64,000 bases of DNA from Candidatus Hinthialibacter antarcticus (GCA_030765645.1 JAVCCE010000075.1:1-64000); one strand, 5' to 3'; positions 8,853 to 19,217 are shown, numbered from the stretch's first letter. Notes: a model not told the origin generated them from the letters alone. Translations and numbers: made by a program.

Positions 8853-10088
8853 TTACGTTGCAGTCACTTTCTCTTTGTGATTCGAAATATCCAGCGAAAG
8901 CACTTCGTTCAAAATCAACGCAACCGCTCCCATCTCTTTGGTGCGGGCGCCGTGATAGGCCGGTTGAATAATGACGTCTTCCGCGAGACGGGGCAGGGCG
9001 CGTTCTTTTACCGCATTCTTAATTCCATCAAAGAAAAACTCTCCTGCTTGCGCCACGCCGCCGCCGATAATAACGGCTTGCGGATTGTATAAGTGGATCA
9101 AATTTGACACCGCCGCGCCTAAATAATTCGCCGCGCGGGCAAAGATATCTTTCGAAAGTTCATCGCCGCGATTGGCGGCCAATGCGACGGTTTCAGCAGT
9201 GATTGTATCGGGGCGCCCTTCACAACACTGATGCAGCAGGCTGTCGGGAAACTCGGAGAGACGTTCTTTTGCTACGCGGGCGATGCCGCGTCCACCGGCG
9301 ATCTCTTCGAGAAAGATGCTGCCGCCGCTGGGCATTTCAAATGTACAATGCCCCAATTCGCCGGTCATGCCCGTTGAGCCGTAATGGGGCTTGCCGTCAA
9401 TCACGGCGCACATGCCGATGCCGTGTCCCACATAAATACTCAAAAAATCTTTGACCGATTGACCAATGCCGTACCACAATTCGCCCAACGCCATCACGCG
9501 GGCTACATTGTCAAATTTGATGGGAATGTCTAAATAGCGGCTGAGTTCGCCCGTGATGTCGACGTTTTCCCAACCGAAGGCTGATGAATAGGCCAATAGG
9601 TTTCTTTTTGAATCAATCAAACCGCCAACGCCGATGCCAACGCCTAACACATTATCAATATTGACGCCCGATTGGCGGCTCATGTCTTGGATGGCGCTTG
9701 CAATACGCTTGACCATCGTTTCGATGCCGTCTTCCGCCTGGGTGGGAATGCGAATATCAGTGATGATGTGGGCGTTTAGATTTGACAATAGCGCATAGAT
9801 GTATTTCGGCCCGATGGTGAGGCCGATGACATAATTGGCGTCTCCAGCAAATTTCACCAACTGAGGGGGGCGGCCCCGGCTTGGGGTTGCAGTGCCGATT
9901 TCGAGGACCAGCTTTTCGTGATGGATAAGGCTGTCTACCAACCGGGAAACGGTCGGAAGGCTCAACCCCATCTCTTTGCCGATTTCTGCGCGGGAGATTA
10001 CGTCCCGTGAACGGATGAGAGAGAGTATTTTGCTTTTATTAATTTTACTGACATACGAGATGTCTGTGATTGGATTGTGCTCACCCAT
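8853..10088 (-). CDS. ROK family transcriptional regulator (NagC/XylR type)
   Basis: 411 residues. An N-terminal winged helix-turn-helix (SRAEIGKEMGLSLPTVSRLV, residues 32-51) precedes a ROK sugar-binding fold. Two kinase features are lost. The catalytic block reads FDNVARVMALGE, so the usual catalytic Asp is Val. The zinc motif CxCGxxGCxE is replaced by HCTFEMPSGGSIFLEE. It is therefore a sugar-sensing repressor rather than a kinase. AGGAC lies before the ATG. It ends 25 bp from the convergent gene at 8827 and lies 206 bp downstream of the same-strand aldehyde dehydrogenase gene. Its target genes are not evident. Confidence 0.85.
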   Translation of the reverse strand: MGEHNPITDISYVSKINKSKILSLIRSRDVISRAEIGKEMGLSLPTVSRLVDSLIHHEKLVLEIGTATPSRGRPPQLVKFAGDANYVIGLTIGPKYIYALLSNLNAHIITDIRIPTQAEDGIETMVKRIASAIQDMSRQSGVNIDNVLGVGIGVGGLIDSKRNLLAYSSAFGWENVDITGELSRYLDIPIKFDNVARVMALGELWYGIGQSVKDFLSIYVGHGIGMCAVIDGKPHYGSTGMTGELGHCTFEMPSGGSIFLEEIAGGRGIARVAKERLSEFPDSLLHQCCEGRPDTITAETVALAANRGDELSKDIFARAANYLGAAVSNLIHLYNPQAVIIGGGVAQAGEFFFDGIKNAVKERALPRLAEDVIIQPAYHGARTKEMGAVALILNEVLSLDISNHKEKVTAT

Positions 10089-10294
10089 TTCAGATTGTCC
10101 TGTCCCAGTTTGCTTATCAAAAAGTAATAGATTTCATTATCAACATATAATATGTATGGAATCAATCTTTGGACTATATCATAGTCTCAGTGAAAATCAA
10201 TATACCCCTTATGAGTCAATATGGGGTAAGTGTTTTAAAATCAGTGATTAACAATGCCGATGCAAACAATCTTGCTGTGTAGAAATAAATTGTT

Positions 10295-11722
10295 TCAGGC
10301 TGATCTCAACACCATCAGGCGTAATTCGCTCATGTCTTCAATCGAGTTGCGGATGCCTTCACGGCCAAATCCGCTGTCTTTGACGCCGCCGTAGGGCATT
10401 TGGTCGGCGCGCCAGGACGGCGATTCGTTCACCATCACGCCGCCGACTTCGAGCTGGTTCCATGCTTTCATGGCGTTATGAATATCACGGGTGAATACGC
10501 CCGCTTGCAGCCCAAAGCGGCTTTCATTCATTTTCGCGATGGCGTTGCCAAATTCATCAAACGGTTCAATGCAAACCACCGGGCCAAACACTTCATCACA
10601 ATAGACGGATTCATTTGTTGGAACATTATCAAGAACCGTCGCTTCGACGATGGAACCTTCACGTTGACCGCCGCATAAACGGTTCGCTCCGCTTGCGATG
10701 GCGGATTGTATCCACGATTCGATTCTCTCGGCGTCTTGTTGAGAGATGACGGGGCCGATGAAGGTCTCTTCGTCTTGCGGTTTGCCTGCTTTGAGAGATT
10801 GGGCTTTCTCGATGAACGCGGCTTTGAATGCCTCATAAATGCTCTGATGAATATACACGCGCTGGACGCTGATGCAGCTCTGCCCCGATTGATAAAAGCC
10901 TCCGAAGGCGATGCGCTGTACGGCGTCTTCAATATCAGCGTCTTTGTCGACGATGCAGCCTGCGTTGCCGCCGAGTTCCAGCACAACATGCTTTTTGCCC
11001 GCTTTTTGTTTCAATGACCAACCCACTTCGGCGGAGCCCGTAAAACTCAGCAATTTCATGCGGTCGTCATCGACCAATGGCCCTGCGTCGCTTGCTTTGC
11101 AAGGCAAGACCGAGAATGCGCCTGGCGGCAGGTCGGTTTCAGCGAGCGTTTCTGCAATGATAAGCGCCCCCAGCGGCGTATAACTGGCTGGCTTCAAAAC
11201 AAACGGGCAGCCAATCGCCAATGCAGGCGCGATTTTGTGTGCGGCCAGATTCAGCGGAAAATTAAACGGCGTAATGAACGAACACGGCCCGATGGGGACG
11301 CGTTGGGTAAAGCCAGTGTAGCCTTTGGCGCGGGGAATGCGGTCAAGCGGGGTCACTTCACCGTTGATTCGGACGGCTTCTTCCGCCGCGATTTGAAAGG
11401 TATCAATCAGCCGTTGGGTCTCTCCCCGGCTGTGTTGGATGGGCTTGCCTGCTTCGATGCAAAGGCTTTGTGAGAGTTCTTCGGCGCGTTCTTCGAAGCG
11501 TTTTGCGCAGTGCAAAAGTATTTCGCGGCGTTCATAGGCGGCCATTTCGCGCATGGGTTTGGCTGCGGTTTGGGCTGCGTCGATTGCCTGACGAATGACA
11601 TCCGCGTTTGCCCGTGCAACGCGTGTGACCGTTTCACCAGTGAATTTATCTGCGACCTCTAGGTCAGCATTTGGCGATTCGGGTTTGCCCGCTAAATAAT
11701 AGGGGTAGGTTTCTTTTAACAT
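10295..11722 (-). CDS. NAD(P)-dependent aldehyde dehydrogenase
   Basis: 475 residues, the usual ALDH length. The general-base Glu lies in VLELGGNAGCIV, the catalytic Cys in YQSGQSCISVQRV, and the FITPFNFPLNL and SFTGSAEVGW blocks of the cofactor site are present. The strong site AAGGAGC precedes the ATG. The sequence pattern recalls lactaldehyde/succinate-semialdehyde or phosphonoacetaldehyde-type dehydrogenases; I cannot choose among them. It oxidises an aldehyde to an acid in the cytoplasm. The ROK regulator downstream on the same strand may be co-transcribed, which would fit a sugar-degradation role. Confidence 0.88.
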   Translation of the reverse strand: MLKETYPYYLAGKPESPNADLEVADKFTGETVTRVARANADVIRQAIDAAQTAAKPMREMAAYERREILLHCAKRFEERAEELSQSLCIEAGKPIQHSRGETQRLIDTFQIAAEEAVRINGEVTPLDRIPRAKGYTGFTQRVPIGPCSFITPFNFPLNLAAHKIAPALAIGCPFVLKPASYTPLGALIIAETLAETDLPPGAFSVLPCKASDAGPLVDDDRMKLLSFTGSAEVGWSLKQKAGKKHVVLELGGNAGCIVDKDADIEDAVQRIAFGGFYQSGQSCISVQRVYIHQSIYEAFKAAFIEKAQSLKAGKPQDEETFIGPVISQQDAERIESWIQSAIASGANRLCGGQREGSIVEATVLDNVPTNESVYCDEVFGPVVCIEPFDEFGNAIAKMNESRFGLQAGVFTRDIHNAMKAWNQLEVGGVMVNESPSWRADQMPYGGVKDSGFGREGIRNSIEDMSELRLMVLRSA

Positions 11723-11878
11723 GTTGTGCTCCTTGTTTGTATTCCGTCATGGCTGCGTAGATTCTTGTAAATGGATATGTCTTTTAACATTACAAATCAG
11801 GCAATGTATGATACATTACTAATTATTAAAATTCTGTTAGCGATAGGGAGAAGCGCACAGCGTGCGCAATGTGATTTT

Positions 11879-14800
11879 ATGCCAATTCGTTTATTCATTA
11901 TTATAGCACTTACTCTGTTGAATACCTCAAATCTGTTTGCGCAAGTTGTTATCAATGAGTTCATGGCCAGCAATTCAGGCGTCATTTTTGATGAAGACGG
12001 CGATGACCCCGATTGGATCGAATTGTGGAATGTGGGCGGCGACGCTGTCTCATTAAATGGTTGGTCTTTAAGTGACGACCCTTCTAATGTATCTCAATGG
12101 ACGTTTCCTGACGTTTCGATTGCGCCGGGTGAATTTTTGGTCGTATTTGCATCTGAAAAAGACCGCATGGACTCTGCCCAGGCGTTGCATACAAATTTTA
12201 CTCTTGCTGTCGAAGGCGAATATTTGGCGCTTGCCGATGCTGGTGGAAATATCGTTGATGAATACGCGCCGATGTATCCCAATTTAGACGTTTGGCGCGG
12301 GAACATTTCGTTTGGATTGGATGCGAGTGGGGAGCGGGTTTACTTCGTTCTACCGACGCCGGGCGAAGTGAATGGCGAAAGCGTTGAAGGCTTTTTGGGT
12401 CCCGTTTCGGTGAATGTCGAGCGCGGGTTTTATGATGATCCGTTTACGGTTGAATTGTCAGCCGAACCCGGTTCTGTGATTTATTACACAACCAACGGCG
12501 ATGACCCAACGCCTGAGAACGGCGAATTATATCAGGCGCCTATTTCTATAAACACAACGACGATACTGCGCGCGTCTGCTTATCGAGATGCGTATCAGCC
12601 GAGTGATGCTATTTCTCATACTTATATTTTTCTTGATGACGTTCTTCAACAAGAACGCCCAACCGGCTATCCCTCAACATGGGGCGGAGGCCAGTCTGGC
12701 GATTACGAAATGGACCCGGACGTCGTCGATCATTCAGATTATCGCGATACGATTCGGGACGACCTGAAAACAATTCCATCGTTGTCTATTGTGACAGACC
12801 AGGACCGCTTATTTGACCGCCGGGAAGGCATCTATATGTTCCCTGAAAATAAAGGCGTCGAATGGGAACGGGCCGTTTCTGTTGAATGGATTGATCCGAG
12901 CGGCGCACCTGGGTTTCAAATCAATTGCGGGTTGCGGATTCAGGGAGGATACAGCCGGAGTCCAGGGAATAAGAAATATTCATTTCGCATGTTATTCAAA
13001 CGCGATTATGGGGAGCCGACGCTGCAATTTCCGGTTTTTCCTGATTCAAAAGTTGAAAAGTTCAATACGCTCACGTTGCGTGGGTCTTATAACTATTCCT
13101 GGCATTCAAGTGAAGGCGGCTTCGGCAGCAATATTGGCAAAGCGGAATACATCCGTGACGAGTTTGCGCGAAAAACGCAACTGGCGTTGGGCCAACCCGC
13201 ATCGCATGGGACGTATGTTCATCTTTATTTAAACGGTATGTATTGGGGATTGTATGATCTGGTTGAGCGCCCGGACGACGCCTTTTCGGCGGATCATCTT
13301 GGCGGCGGTAAGGACGAATGGGACGTGATTACCGGCGGTACGCGCGGGTACAATGCCATTCAAGTGAAAGCCGGCGACCAAACGGGATTTAACCGCTTGA
13401 TGCAAATGGTCAGCCGCAGAGAATATGAATCGCCGCAAGGGTACGATGAAATTCAAGATTATGTCAATCTCGATAGCATGATTGATTACATGCTCTGCGT
13501 ATATTTTATCGGCAACCGTGATGCGCCTACCGTTATTGGCGGCGGCGGTACGCCCTGGAATTATTATTCCTCTTACCGCCGAACCGAAACCGATGGTTTT
13601 TATTATTACTTGTGGGATTCGGAATGGTCGTTAGAAGAACCGACGACGAACGTGATTGAATTCCATCGCGGTCGCGACAATCCGGCGTTGGTCTTTCAAT
13701 CGCTGCGCGAACTGCCGGAATTTCGCATGTATGTCGCGGACCGTATTCAAAAACACTTTTTCAATGACGGGCCGCTTTCAGCGGAAGAATCAACGGCGCG
13801 CTATCTTGCTCTTGCAAATCAAATTGACCGCGCCATCGTAGGCGAATCCGCCCGCTGGGGTGACAAGCGCTTCAGTCAGCCGCGTATGCGCGACCCGCAT
13901 TGGTTGGACGAAGTTAACCGTATTTCACAAACGTATCTCCCGGTTCGTTCGGGCATCGTAATCGACCAATTAAAGACCGCGGGGTTGTTCCCCTCGATTC
14001 CTGCGCCGGAATTTAGTCAGCGCGGCGGATTGATCGATTCTCCCATTTCATTAGAACTCACCTCGATACGCCAGCAGCAATATGAAACGGATGATATAAC
14101 CCACTACCTCTCGTTGTGGAGTTATAACCAGGATGGCGTTGATCTGGGAACGGAATGGCGTGAAGTTGATTACGACGATTCGGGCTGGGATACGGGCCGC
14201 TCACTGTTGTATGTTGAATCGTCGGGTTTAGAAGAAGCAAAACGCACTGCGTTGCAACTGGGGCGGAGGACCTATTATTTTCGCAAAGTATTCACCATTG
14301 AAACCGATTACGATTTAAGCGAAGCCAAGGCGACTCTCCGTCCCTTTGTGGATGACGGCGCCGTCATCTATATCAATGGCGCTGAAGCGCTGCGGTTTGG
14401 AATGCCTGCGGGAAACATTTCGTATAATACGTTTGCAAACCGCACCGTTGGCAACGCGACGTATGAAGGGCCGTTTGAAATTGATGCGTCTATGTTGCGC
14501 GCTGGCAAGAATGTGATTGCCATTGAAGTTCACCAGACCAACGCCAATAGTTCTGATGTTGTGTTTGGTTTGGAAATGTCTACGCTATTGCCCGTTCAAG
14601 TTGATGATGCTCCCGTCCCGATTTATTACACGCTTGATGGTTCCGATCCGCGGTTAGAAGGTGGAGCGATTTCATCGAAAGCGGTTCGATATCAGGCTCC
14701 TATCGCAATCAATAGCGCTGCTCAGATTCGCGCCCGCGCAAAAAGTGGAGATGAGTGGAGCGCGATTGATGACGCGACGTTCTTGATTCAAAGTACGCAG

Positions 14801-16333
14801 GACAACATCGCGTTTATTCGTGAAAATCTGAAAATTACCGAAGTCATGTACAATCCGCCGCGCGGTTCGGAATATGAATATATCGAACTGTATAACGCAA
14901 GCGGGACCGATTCGATTGCATTAAGTAATTTGATCTTCAGTAACGGAATTGACTTTCGCTTTGGGACGAATGACGTGTTGGCGCCGCAAACGTATGGTTT
15001 GTTGACTTCATCGCTGAACCTTTCCGAGCGCGCTCAATTTCGCGTCGTGTATGGGCTGAGCGATGACGCAGTCATGTTTGGCCCGTTTGACGGGCGGCTC
15101 TCGAATAACGGCGAACAATTGGAACTGCGCGACAATACCGCTGACGCCTCTATTGTTCAGTTTGAATATGATGATGAAGGGCTTTGGCCTCTGGCGGCTG
15201 ATGGGGCGGGCCACTCGTTGGTTCCCAAAGCGGATGCTTCGCTCCAACAAGAAAATGGAGTGCTGGAGTATCCCGGCAACTGGCGCGCCAGCGGGCTGAT
15301 CGGCGGGTCGCCTGCGGCGGATGGTCCAACCATTGCGGAAGGGATTCAACTGAGCGAATTTCTTGCGTTGAGCGCAGACGGAGATGAAAGCGGCGATTGG
15401 ATCGAAATTGCCAACGCTGGTTCTGATCCGATATCACTCAGCGGTTATTATTTATCTGACAGCGGCGGCGATCTACAAAAATGGGCGATCCCAACTCAAC
15501 AACTTGGCAGCGGCTCGATTAAAATTTTCACGCAAACCGACGACTTTGGCGCTTCAGATGAAACAGGTTTTGGTTTGAGCAAAGACGGCGAAAGCCTTTA
15601 CCTTTCATATCAACCGACGACGCCGGGCGTAGGCCGCGTGGTGGATGCGCTGCGTTTTCAAGCGCAAGAACCGGGCGTGACCTTCGGGCGCGTAATCGGC
15701 GGTTCGTATTGGGCGTCGATGGCGCCTACGCAGAATACCGCGAACACCGAACGCGCGGCGCAACTTAGCATTAGCGAGTTGATGTTCCACCCCAGCGATG
15801 CGCAAGACGCATCGTCAAACGAGAACGCTGAGTTCATTGAACTATACAATGCAAGCGATGAGACGATTGCACTGTGGAATGATCGCGGCGCATATCGCAT
15901 TCGCGGCGGCGTTGATTTTGATATTCCTTTGGGATTAGAACTCGCTCCCAAGAGTACGCTCGTCGTGGTTGGGTTTGATCCATCGTTCAATGCGTTGAAG
16001 CAAGCGTTCTTTGAAACATATCAAGAGAGCGCCTCGGGAAAAACAATCGCAGGTCCGTTTGAAGGACGCCTCGCGAACAACACGGATCGTATCCGTTTGG
16101 AAAAGCCGCAAATCGTAGCCGAAGCCATTGATTTGCTGGCGTGGGTTTTGATTGATGAAATCACTTACTTTGATCAATCGCCTTGGCCCGATGAGGCCGA
16201 CGGTTCGGGTATGTCGCTGGAGCGAATTACTCGAGACCGGGCGGGAAACGATCCAAGCGCGTGGCAGGCAAAAGCGCCGACGCCGGGAGAGGTGATCGAC
16301 GAAGTGGGCATTGAGGCTTGGTCGTTGTATTAA
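11879..16333 (+). CDS. Large secreted CotH / lamin-tail / chitobiase-C domain protein
   Basis: 1484 residues from the chosen ATG, which gives a clean signal peptide (MPIRLFIIIALTLLNTSN then LFAQ). An in-frame ATG at 11771 would add 36 residues without a signal. Domains in order: lamin-tail domain (VVINEFMASNSG, DPDWIELWN); chitobiase/HEX C-terminal-like domain with YYTTNGDDPTPENG; CotH domain with YLNGMYWGLYDLVERPDD and YYYLWDSEWS; a second HEX-C-like domain split by about 190 residues of a galactose-binding-like insert, resuming at IYYTLDGSDPR; then three further lamin-tail-like domains (KITEVMYNPP, QLSEFLALSADGDESGDWIE, SISELMFHPSD). No sorting tail is seen. It is probably a surface or secreted protein; a protein-kinase-like role for the CotH part is known in spores but unproved here. 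Confidence 0.85.
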   Translation: MPIRLFIIIALTLLNTSNLFAQVVINEFMASNSGVIFDEDGDDPDWIELWNVGGDAVSLNGWSLSDDPSNVSQWTFPDVSIAPGEFLVVFASEKDRMDSAQALHTNFTLAVEGEYLALADAGGNIVDEYAPMYPNLDVWRGNISFGLDASGERVYFVLPTPGEVNGESVEGFLGPVSVNVERGFYDDPFTVELSAEPGSVIYYTTNGDDPTPENGELYQAPISINTTTILRASAYRDAYQPSDAISHTYIFLDDVLQQERPTGYPSTWGGGQSGDYEMDPDVVDHSDYRDTIRDDLKTIPSLSIVTDQDRLFDRREGIYMFPENKGVEWERAVSVEWIDPSGAPGFQINCGLRIQGGYSRSPGNKKYSFRMLFKRDYGEPTLQFPVFPDSKVEKFNTLTLRGSYNYSWHSSEGGFGSNIGKAEYIRDEFARKTQLALGQPASHGTYVHLYLNGMYWGLYDLVERPDDAFSADHLGGGKDEWDVITGGTRGYNAIQVKAGDQTGFNRLMQMVSRREYESPQGYDEIQDYVNLDSMIDYMLCVYFIGNRDAPTVIGGGGTPWNYYSSYRRTETDGFYYYLWDSEWSLEEPTTNVIEFHRGRDNPALVFQSLRELPEFRMYVADRIQKHFFNDGPLSAEESTARYLALANQIDRAIVGESARWGDKRFSQPRMRDPHWLDEVNRISQTYLPVRSGIVIDQLKTAGLFPSIPAPEFSQRGGLIDSPISLELTSIRQQQYETDDITHYLSLWSYNQDGVDLGTEWREVDYDDSGWDTGRSLLYVESSGLEEAKRTALQLGRRTYYFRKVFTIETDYDLSEAKATLRPFVDDGAVIYINGAEALRFGMPAGNISYNTFANRTVGNATYEGPFEIDASMLRAGKNVIAIEVHQTNANSSDVVFGLEMSTLLPVQVDDAPVPIYYTLDGSDPRLEGGAISSKAVRYQAPIAINSAAQIRARAKSGDEWSAIDDATFLIQSTQDNIAFIRENLKITEVMYNPPRGSEYEYIELYNASGTDSIALSNLIFSNGIDFRFGTNDVLAPQTYGLLTSSLNLSERAQFRVVYGLSDDAVMFGPFDGRLSNNGEQLELRDNTADASIVQFEYDDEGLWPLAADGAGHSLVPKADASLQQENGVLEYPGNWRASGLIGGSPAADGPTIAEGIQLSEFLALSADGDESGDWIEIANAGSDPISLSGYYLSDSGGDLQKWAIPTQQLGSGSIKIFTQTDDFGASDETGFGLSKDGESLYLSYQPTTPGVGRVVDALRFQAQEPGVTFGRVIGGSYWASMAPTQNTANTERAAQLSISELMFHPSDAQDASSNENAEFIELYNASDETIALWNDRGAYRIRGGVDFDIPLGLELAPKSTLVVVGFDPSFNALKQAFFETYQESASGKTIAGPFEGRLANNTDRIRLEKPQIVAEAIDLLAWVLIDEITYFDQSPWPDEADGSGMSLERITRDRAGNDPSAWQAKAPTPGEVIDEVGIEAWSLY

Positions 16334-16364
16334 CGATATCAATCGGGAATTAACGTAAGAACGT

Positions 16365-16447
16365 GGGGAGGGCGAACCTCCTGGTGAGCCGCATGAGAGC
16401 GAAAAGCAATCTCATTTTCGCGGCTCGTCGGGAGACTCGCCCTCCCC
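16365..16447. repeat. 83-bp long inverted repeat between convergent genes
   Basis: GGGGAGGGCGA (16365) pairs exactly with TCGCCCTCCCC (ending 16447), and inside it CTCC...GAGCCGC pairs with GCGGCTCG...GGGAG. A third inner hairpin, GAGA/TCTC-like, lies at the centre. It sits between the CotH gene and lpdA, so it may end transcription from both sides, though the T-run is short. Long palindromes of this type often belong to dispersed repeat families; no second copy is in this window. Confidence 0.7.
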
Positions 16448-16457
16448 TTTCATTTGT

Positions 16458-17855
16458 CTAAATATGAATGGCGCGGCCATCAACCGCTAACGCGGCTTCT
16501 TTGATGGCTTCGGGTAAGGTCGGGTGCGCGTGAACCGAACGGGCGATGTCTTCGGCGCTGGAATGAAACTCCATCGCGATGGCGCCTTCGGCGATGATAT
16601 CCGACGCGCGCGCCGACATGATGTGCATGCCTAACATGCGGTCGGTTTTGGCGTCGCTGATGATTTTGACCATGCCTTCTTCTTCGTCCATACAGCGGGC
16701 GCGCCCGTTCGCCATAAAGGGAAACTTGCCGACTTTATATTCGACGCCTTTGTCTTTGGCTTGCTCTTCGGTAATGCCGACGCTAGCGACTTCGGGGTGG
16801 GTATACACGACGTTTGGAATCGCGTCATAATTGACGTGCGCCGCGATCCCCGCCATGCGCTCAACGGCGGTCATGCCTTCTTCTTCGGCTTTGTGGGCGA
16901 GCATTGGCCCTGCAATCACATCGCCGATGGCGAACACGCCTTTGACGTTGGTTTCATAATGCTCGTCAACTTCAATGCGTCCCCGGTCGCTGACCTTTAC
17001 GCCTGCTGCGTCAAGATTCAACCCGTCGGTGCAGGGCTTGCGTCCAACCGCGACTAACAGTTTGTCGCAGTCCAGCGTTTCGTCGCCGTCGGGGCCTTTG
17101 AGCGACAGTTTGACGCCGTTCTTGGTGACCTTGGCGGTATCGGCCTTGGTTTCCATCTTGAATTTCAGGCCTTGTTTTTCCAGCGATTTTTTCAGCGCGA
17201 CGGTCATCTCAAGGTCCATCAGCGGCATGATATTGGGCGTCAATTCAATGACGGTGACTTCCGAACCGAGCCGGTTCCAGACCGAGCCAAGTTCTAACCC
17301 AATCGCCCCTGCGCCGATGACCACCATGCGTTTTGGAACTTCGCCAAAGCATAGCGCCTCGGTTGAACTGACAATGCGTTCGCCGTCGAAAGGCAGGTTC
17401 GGCAATTCGATCGGAACGCTGCCGCTGGCGATGAGGATGCGTTTGGTCTTGTATTGTTTCTTTTCTTTGCCGTCTTCGACTTCAACGGTGGTGGCGCCAA
17501 CCACTGACCCCAATCCCATCAATTTGTCGACTTTGTTTTTGCGAAAGAGACCGTTGATGCCGCCAGTCATAATTTTGACGATTTTTTCTTTGCGCCCAAT
17601 CATGGCGCTCACGTCAAAGTCTAACTGGCCGATCTTAACGCCGTGTTTATGCAGAGAATTTTTTGCTTCATAGAAATGATGGCTTGAATCCAACAGCGCT
17701 TTGCTGGGGATGCAGCCGACGTTTAGGCAGGTTCCGCCGAGGTATTGTTTGTCGACGCAAGCGGTTTTGAAGCCCAACTGTGCGGCGCGAATGGCGGCGA
17801 CGTATCCGCCGGGGCCGGCGCCGATCACGATCAGATCATATTGCGTATTACTCAA
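16458..17855 (-). CDS. lpdA: Dihydrolipoyl dehydrogenase (E3)
   Basis: 465 residues. The FAD-binding motif VIGAGPGGYVAAIRAAQLG starts near residue 10, the redox disulfide is Cys43-Cys48 in GGTCLNVGCIPSK, the NAD-binding motif is VVIGAGAIGLELGSVW, and the active-site His-Glu pair is in HAHPTLPEA. The start codon is TTG (CAA on the plus strand at 17853-17855), preceded by GGAGGC with 7-base spacing; no better ATG lies nearby. It reoxidises dihydrolipoamide of the E2 subunit with NAD+. It lies 12 bp after sucB in a sucA-sucB-lpdA operon, so its main partner is 2-oxoglutarate dehydrogenase; it could also serve other lipoyl complexes. Confidence 0.96.
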   Translation of the reverse strand: MSNTQYDLIVIGAGPGGYVAAIRAAQLGFKTACVDKQYLGGTCLNVGCIPSKALLDSSHHFYEAKNSLHKHGVKIGQLDFDVSAMIGRKEKIVKIMTGGINGLFRKNKVDKLMGLGSVVGATTVEVEDGKEKKQYKTKRILIASGSVPIELPNLPFDGERIVSSTEALCFGEVPKRMVVIGAGAIGLELGSVWNRLGSEVTVIELTPNIMPLMDLEMTVALKKSLEKQGLKFKMETKADTAKVTKNGVKLSLKGPDGDETLDCDKLLVAVGRKPCTDGLNLDAAGVKVSDRGRIEVDEHYETNVKGVFAIGDVIAGPMLAHKAEEEGMTAVERMAGIAAHVNYDAIPNVVYTHPEVASVGITEEQAKDKGVEYKVGKFPFMANGRARCMDEEEGMVKIISDAKTDRMLGMHIMSARASDIIAEGAIAMEFHSSAEDIARSVHAHPTLPEAIKEAALAVDGRAIHI

Positions 17856-17867
17856 GATTCGCCTCCG

Positions 17868-19151
17868 TTAAATTTCCAACATCATGCGAGCCGGGTCTTC
17901 GATCAGTTGCTTAATTTTCACCAGAAACGAAACCGATTCCTTGCCGTCGACGAGACGGTGGTCATAGGTCAGCGCAACGTACATCATGGGGTGGACTACC
18001 ACTTCGTCGCCCACGGCAACGGGGCGGCGCTCAATAGCGTGCATTCCCAGGATGGCGGCTTGGGGCGGGTTCAAAATCGGCGTTGACAGCATGGAGCCGT
18101 ACACGCCGCCGTTGGTAATGGTGAAGGTGCCGCCGCTGAGCTCTTGAATGTTGAGTTTGCCGGCGCGGGCGGCTTTGGCCATGCGCTTGATTTCAAATTC
18201 GATCTGGGCGAATGACAAACTTTCCGCATCGCGTAAAACGGGGACGACCAGTCCACGCTCGGTGCTGACCGCCATGCCGAGCTGAATGTGCTGGTGGTAA
18301 ACGATGTCGTCGCCTTCGATGCTGGAGTTTATGCGCGGGAACTCGCGCAACGCAATCCCACAGGCGCGGACGAAGAATGACATCAGGCCGAGCGAGACGC
18401 CGTGGACTTCGTCAAAGCGCTCGCGGTATTTTTCGCGCAACGCCAATACCGCTGACATGTCGATTTCATTGAACGTGGAAAGCGACGCCGTTGTTTGTTG
18501 GGCGGAAACCAATCGTTGCGCAATGCGGCGGCGAATCTTCGTCATTGGAACGCGCTTGACGCCGTCCTCAGGGAACTCCATCGAATGCTTGATTTGGGTC
18601 TGCGTCGAAATTTTTGGGATTTCCGCTTCCGGCGCCGGAGCGGATTCATCCAGATGAGGTTCGGGCGCTTTTTTCATTTCGCTGGCAGGCTTGCCTTTTG
18701 CCGGTTCTTCTTTTTTGGGAGATTTCTTTTGTTTAGTTTCGAGAAATGAAAGCACGTCTTCTTTAATGATGCGTCCGCCGCGCCCACTGCCGTGAATGTC
18801 GGCGGGATTTAGATTATGTTCTTCGATCAGGCGTTTGACGGCGGGGCTGAGATCGGCTTTTGCGCCTGAGTCGCTGCTCGACTCGCTCGCGGGCGCTGCT
18901 GTTTGCGCCGGTGCGCTCGATTCATCGACCTCTGCAACAATAGCGCCGACCTCAATCGTCTCGCCTTCTTTGTGCAGAGTTTTCAATACGCCTGCCGAGG
19001 GCGAAGGCAGCTCAAAGTCCGCCTTGTCGGTTTCCATCAAACAGAGCGGCTCGTCTTTATCCACCTTGTCGCCATCGTGTTTGAGCCATTGGATTAACGT
19101 AACTTCTGTGACGGATTCCCCTACTTGGGGTATTTTAACTGGAGTGGCCAT
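17868..19151 (-). CDS. sucB: Dihydrolipoyllysine succinyltransferase, E2 of 2-oxoglutarate dehydrogenase
   Basis: 427 residues from the ATG preceded by AAGGAGCG. A longer in-frame start adds 21 residues before the conserved [13 protein letters not shown] and is unlikely. Domains: lipoyl domain (residues 1-78, lipoyl Lys43 in METDKADF); E3-binding peripheral domain ([19 protein letters not shown] then GSGRGGRI); charged Lys/Pro/Glu linker; catalytic acyltransferase core from about 200, ending with the active-site [11 protein letters not shown]. The hinge and single lipoyl domain fit SucB rather than the pyruvate E2. It transfers succinyl groups to CoA in the TCA cycle. It is 66 bp downstream of sucA. 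Confidence 0.95.
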   Translation of the reverse strand: MATPVKIPQVGESVTEVTLIQWLKHDGDKVDKDEPLCLMETDKADFELPSPSAGVLKTLHKEGETIEVGAIVAEVDESSAPAQTAAPASESSSDSGAKADLSPAVKRLIEEHNLNPADIHGSGRGGRIIKEDVLSFLETKQKKSPKKEEPAKGKPASEMKKAPEPHLDESAPAPEAEIPKISTQTQIKHSMEFPEDGVKRVPMTKIRRRIAQRLVSAQQTTASLSTFNEIDMSAVLALREKYRERFDEVHGVSLGLMSFFVRACGIALREFPRINSSIEGDDIVYHQHIQLGMAVSTERGLVVPVLRDAESLSFAQIEFEIKRMAKAARAGKLNIQELSGGTFTITNGGVYGSMLSTPILNPPQAAILGMHAIERRPVAVGDEVVVHPMMYVALTYDHRLVDGKESVSFLVKIKQLIEDPARMMLEI

Positions 19152-19217
19152 TCGTATCGCTCCTTGGTATCGCTCTTCCCTTAAACAGCATATCGCCGAA
19201 CCAGAATCATCCAAAGT

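Noticed and set aside
8853-10088. The ROK protein as a glucokinase
   Set aside because: The catalytic Asp and zinc motif are missing and a helix-turn-helix is present. The true ROK kinase is at 35589.
11771-11878. The earlier start of the CotH protein
   Set aside because: The extra 36 residues have no signal peptide or ribosome-binding site, whereas the ATG at 11879 begins a clean signal peptide.
15008-15437. Minus-strand frames inside the CotH-protein gene
   Set aside because: They are shadows of the real frame: basic, low-complexity translations with no start signals.
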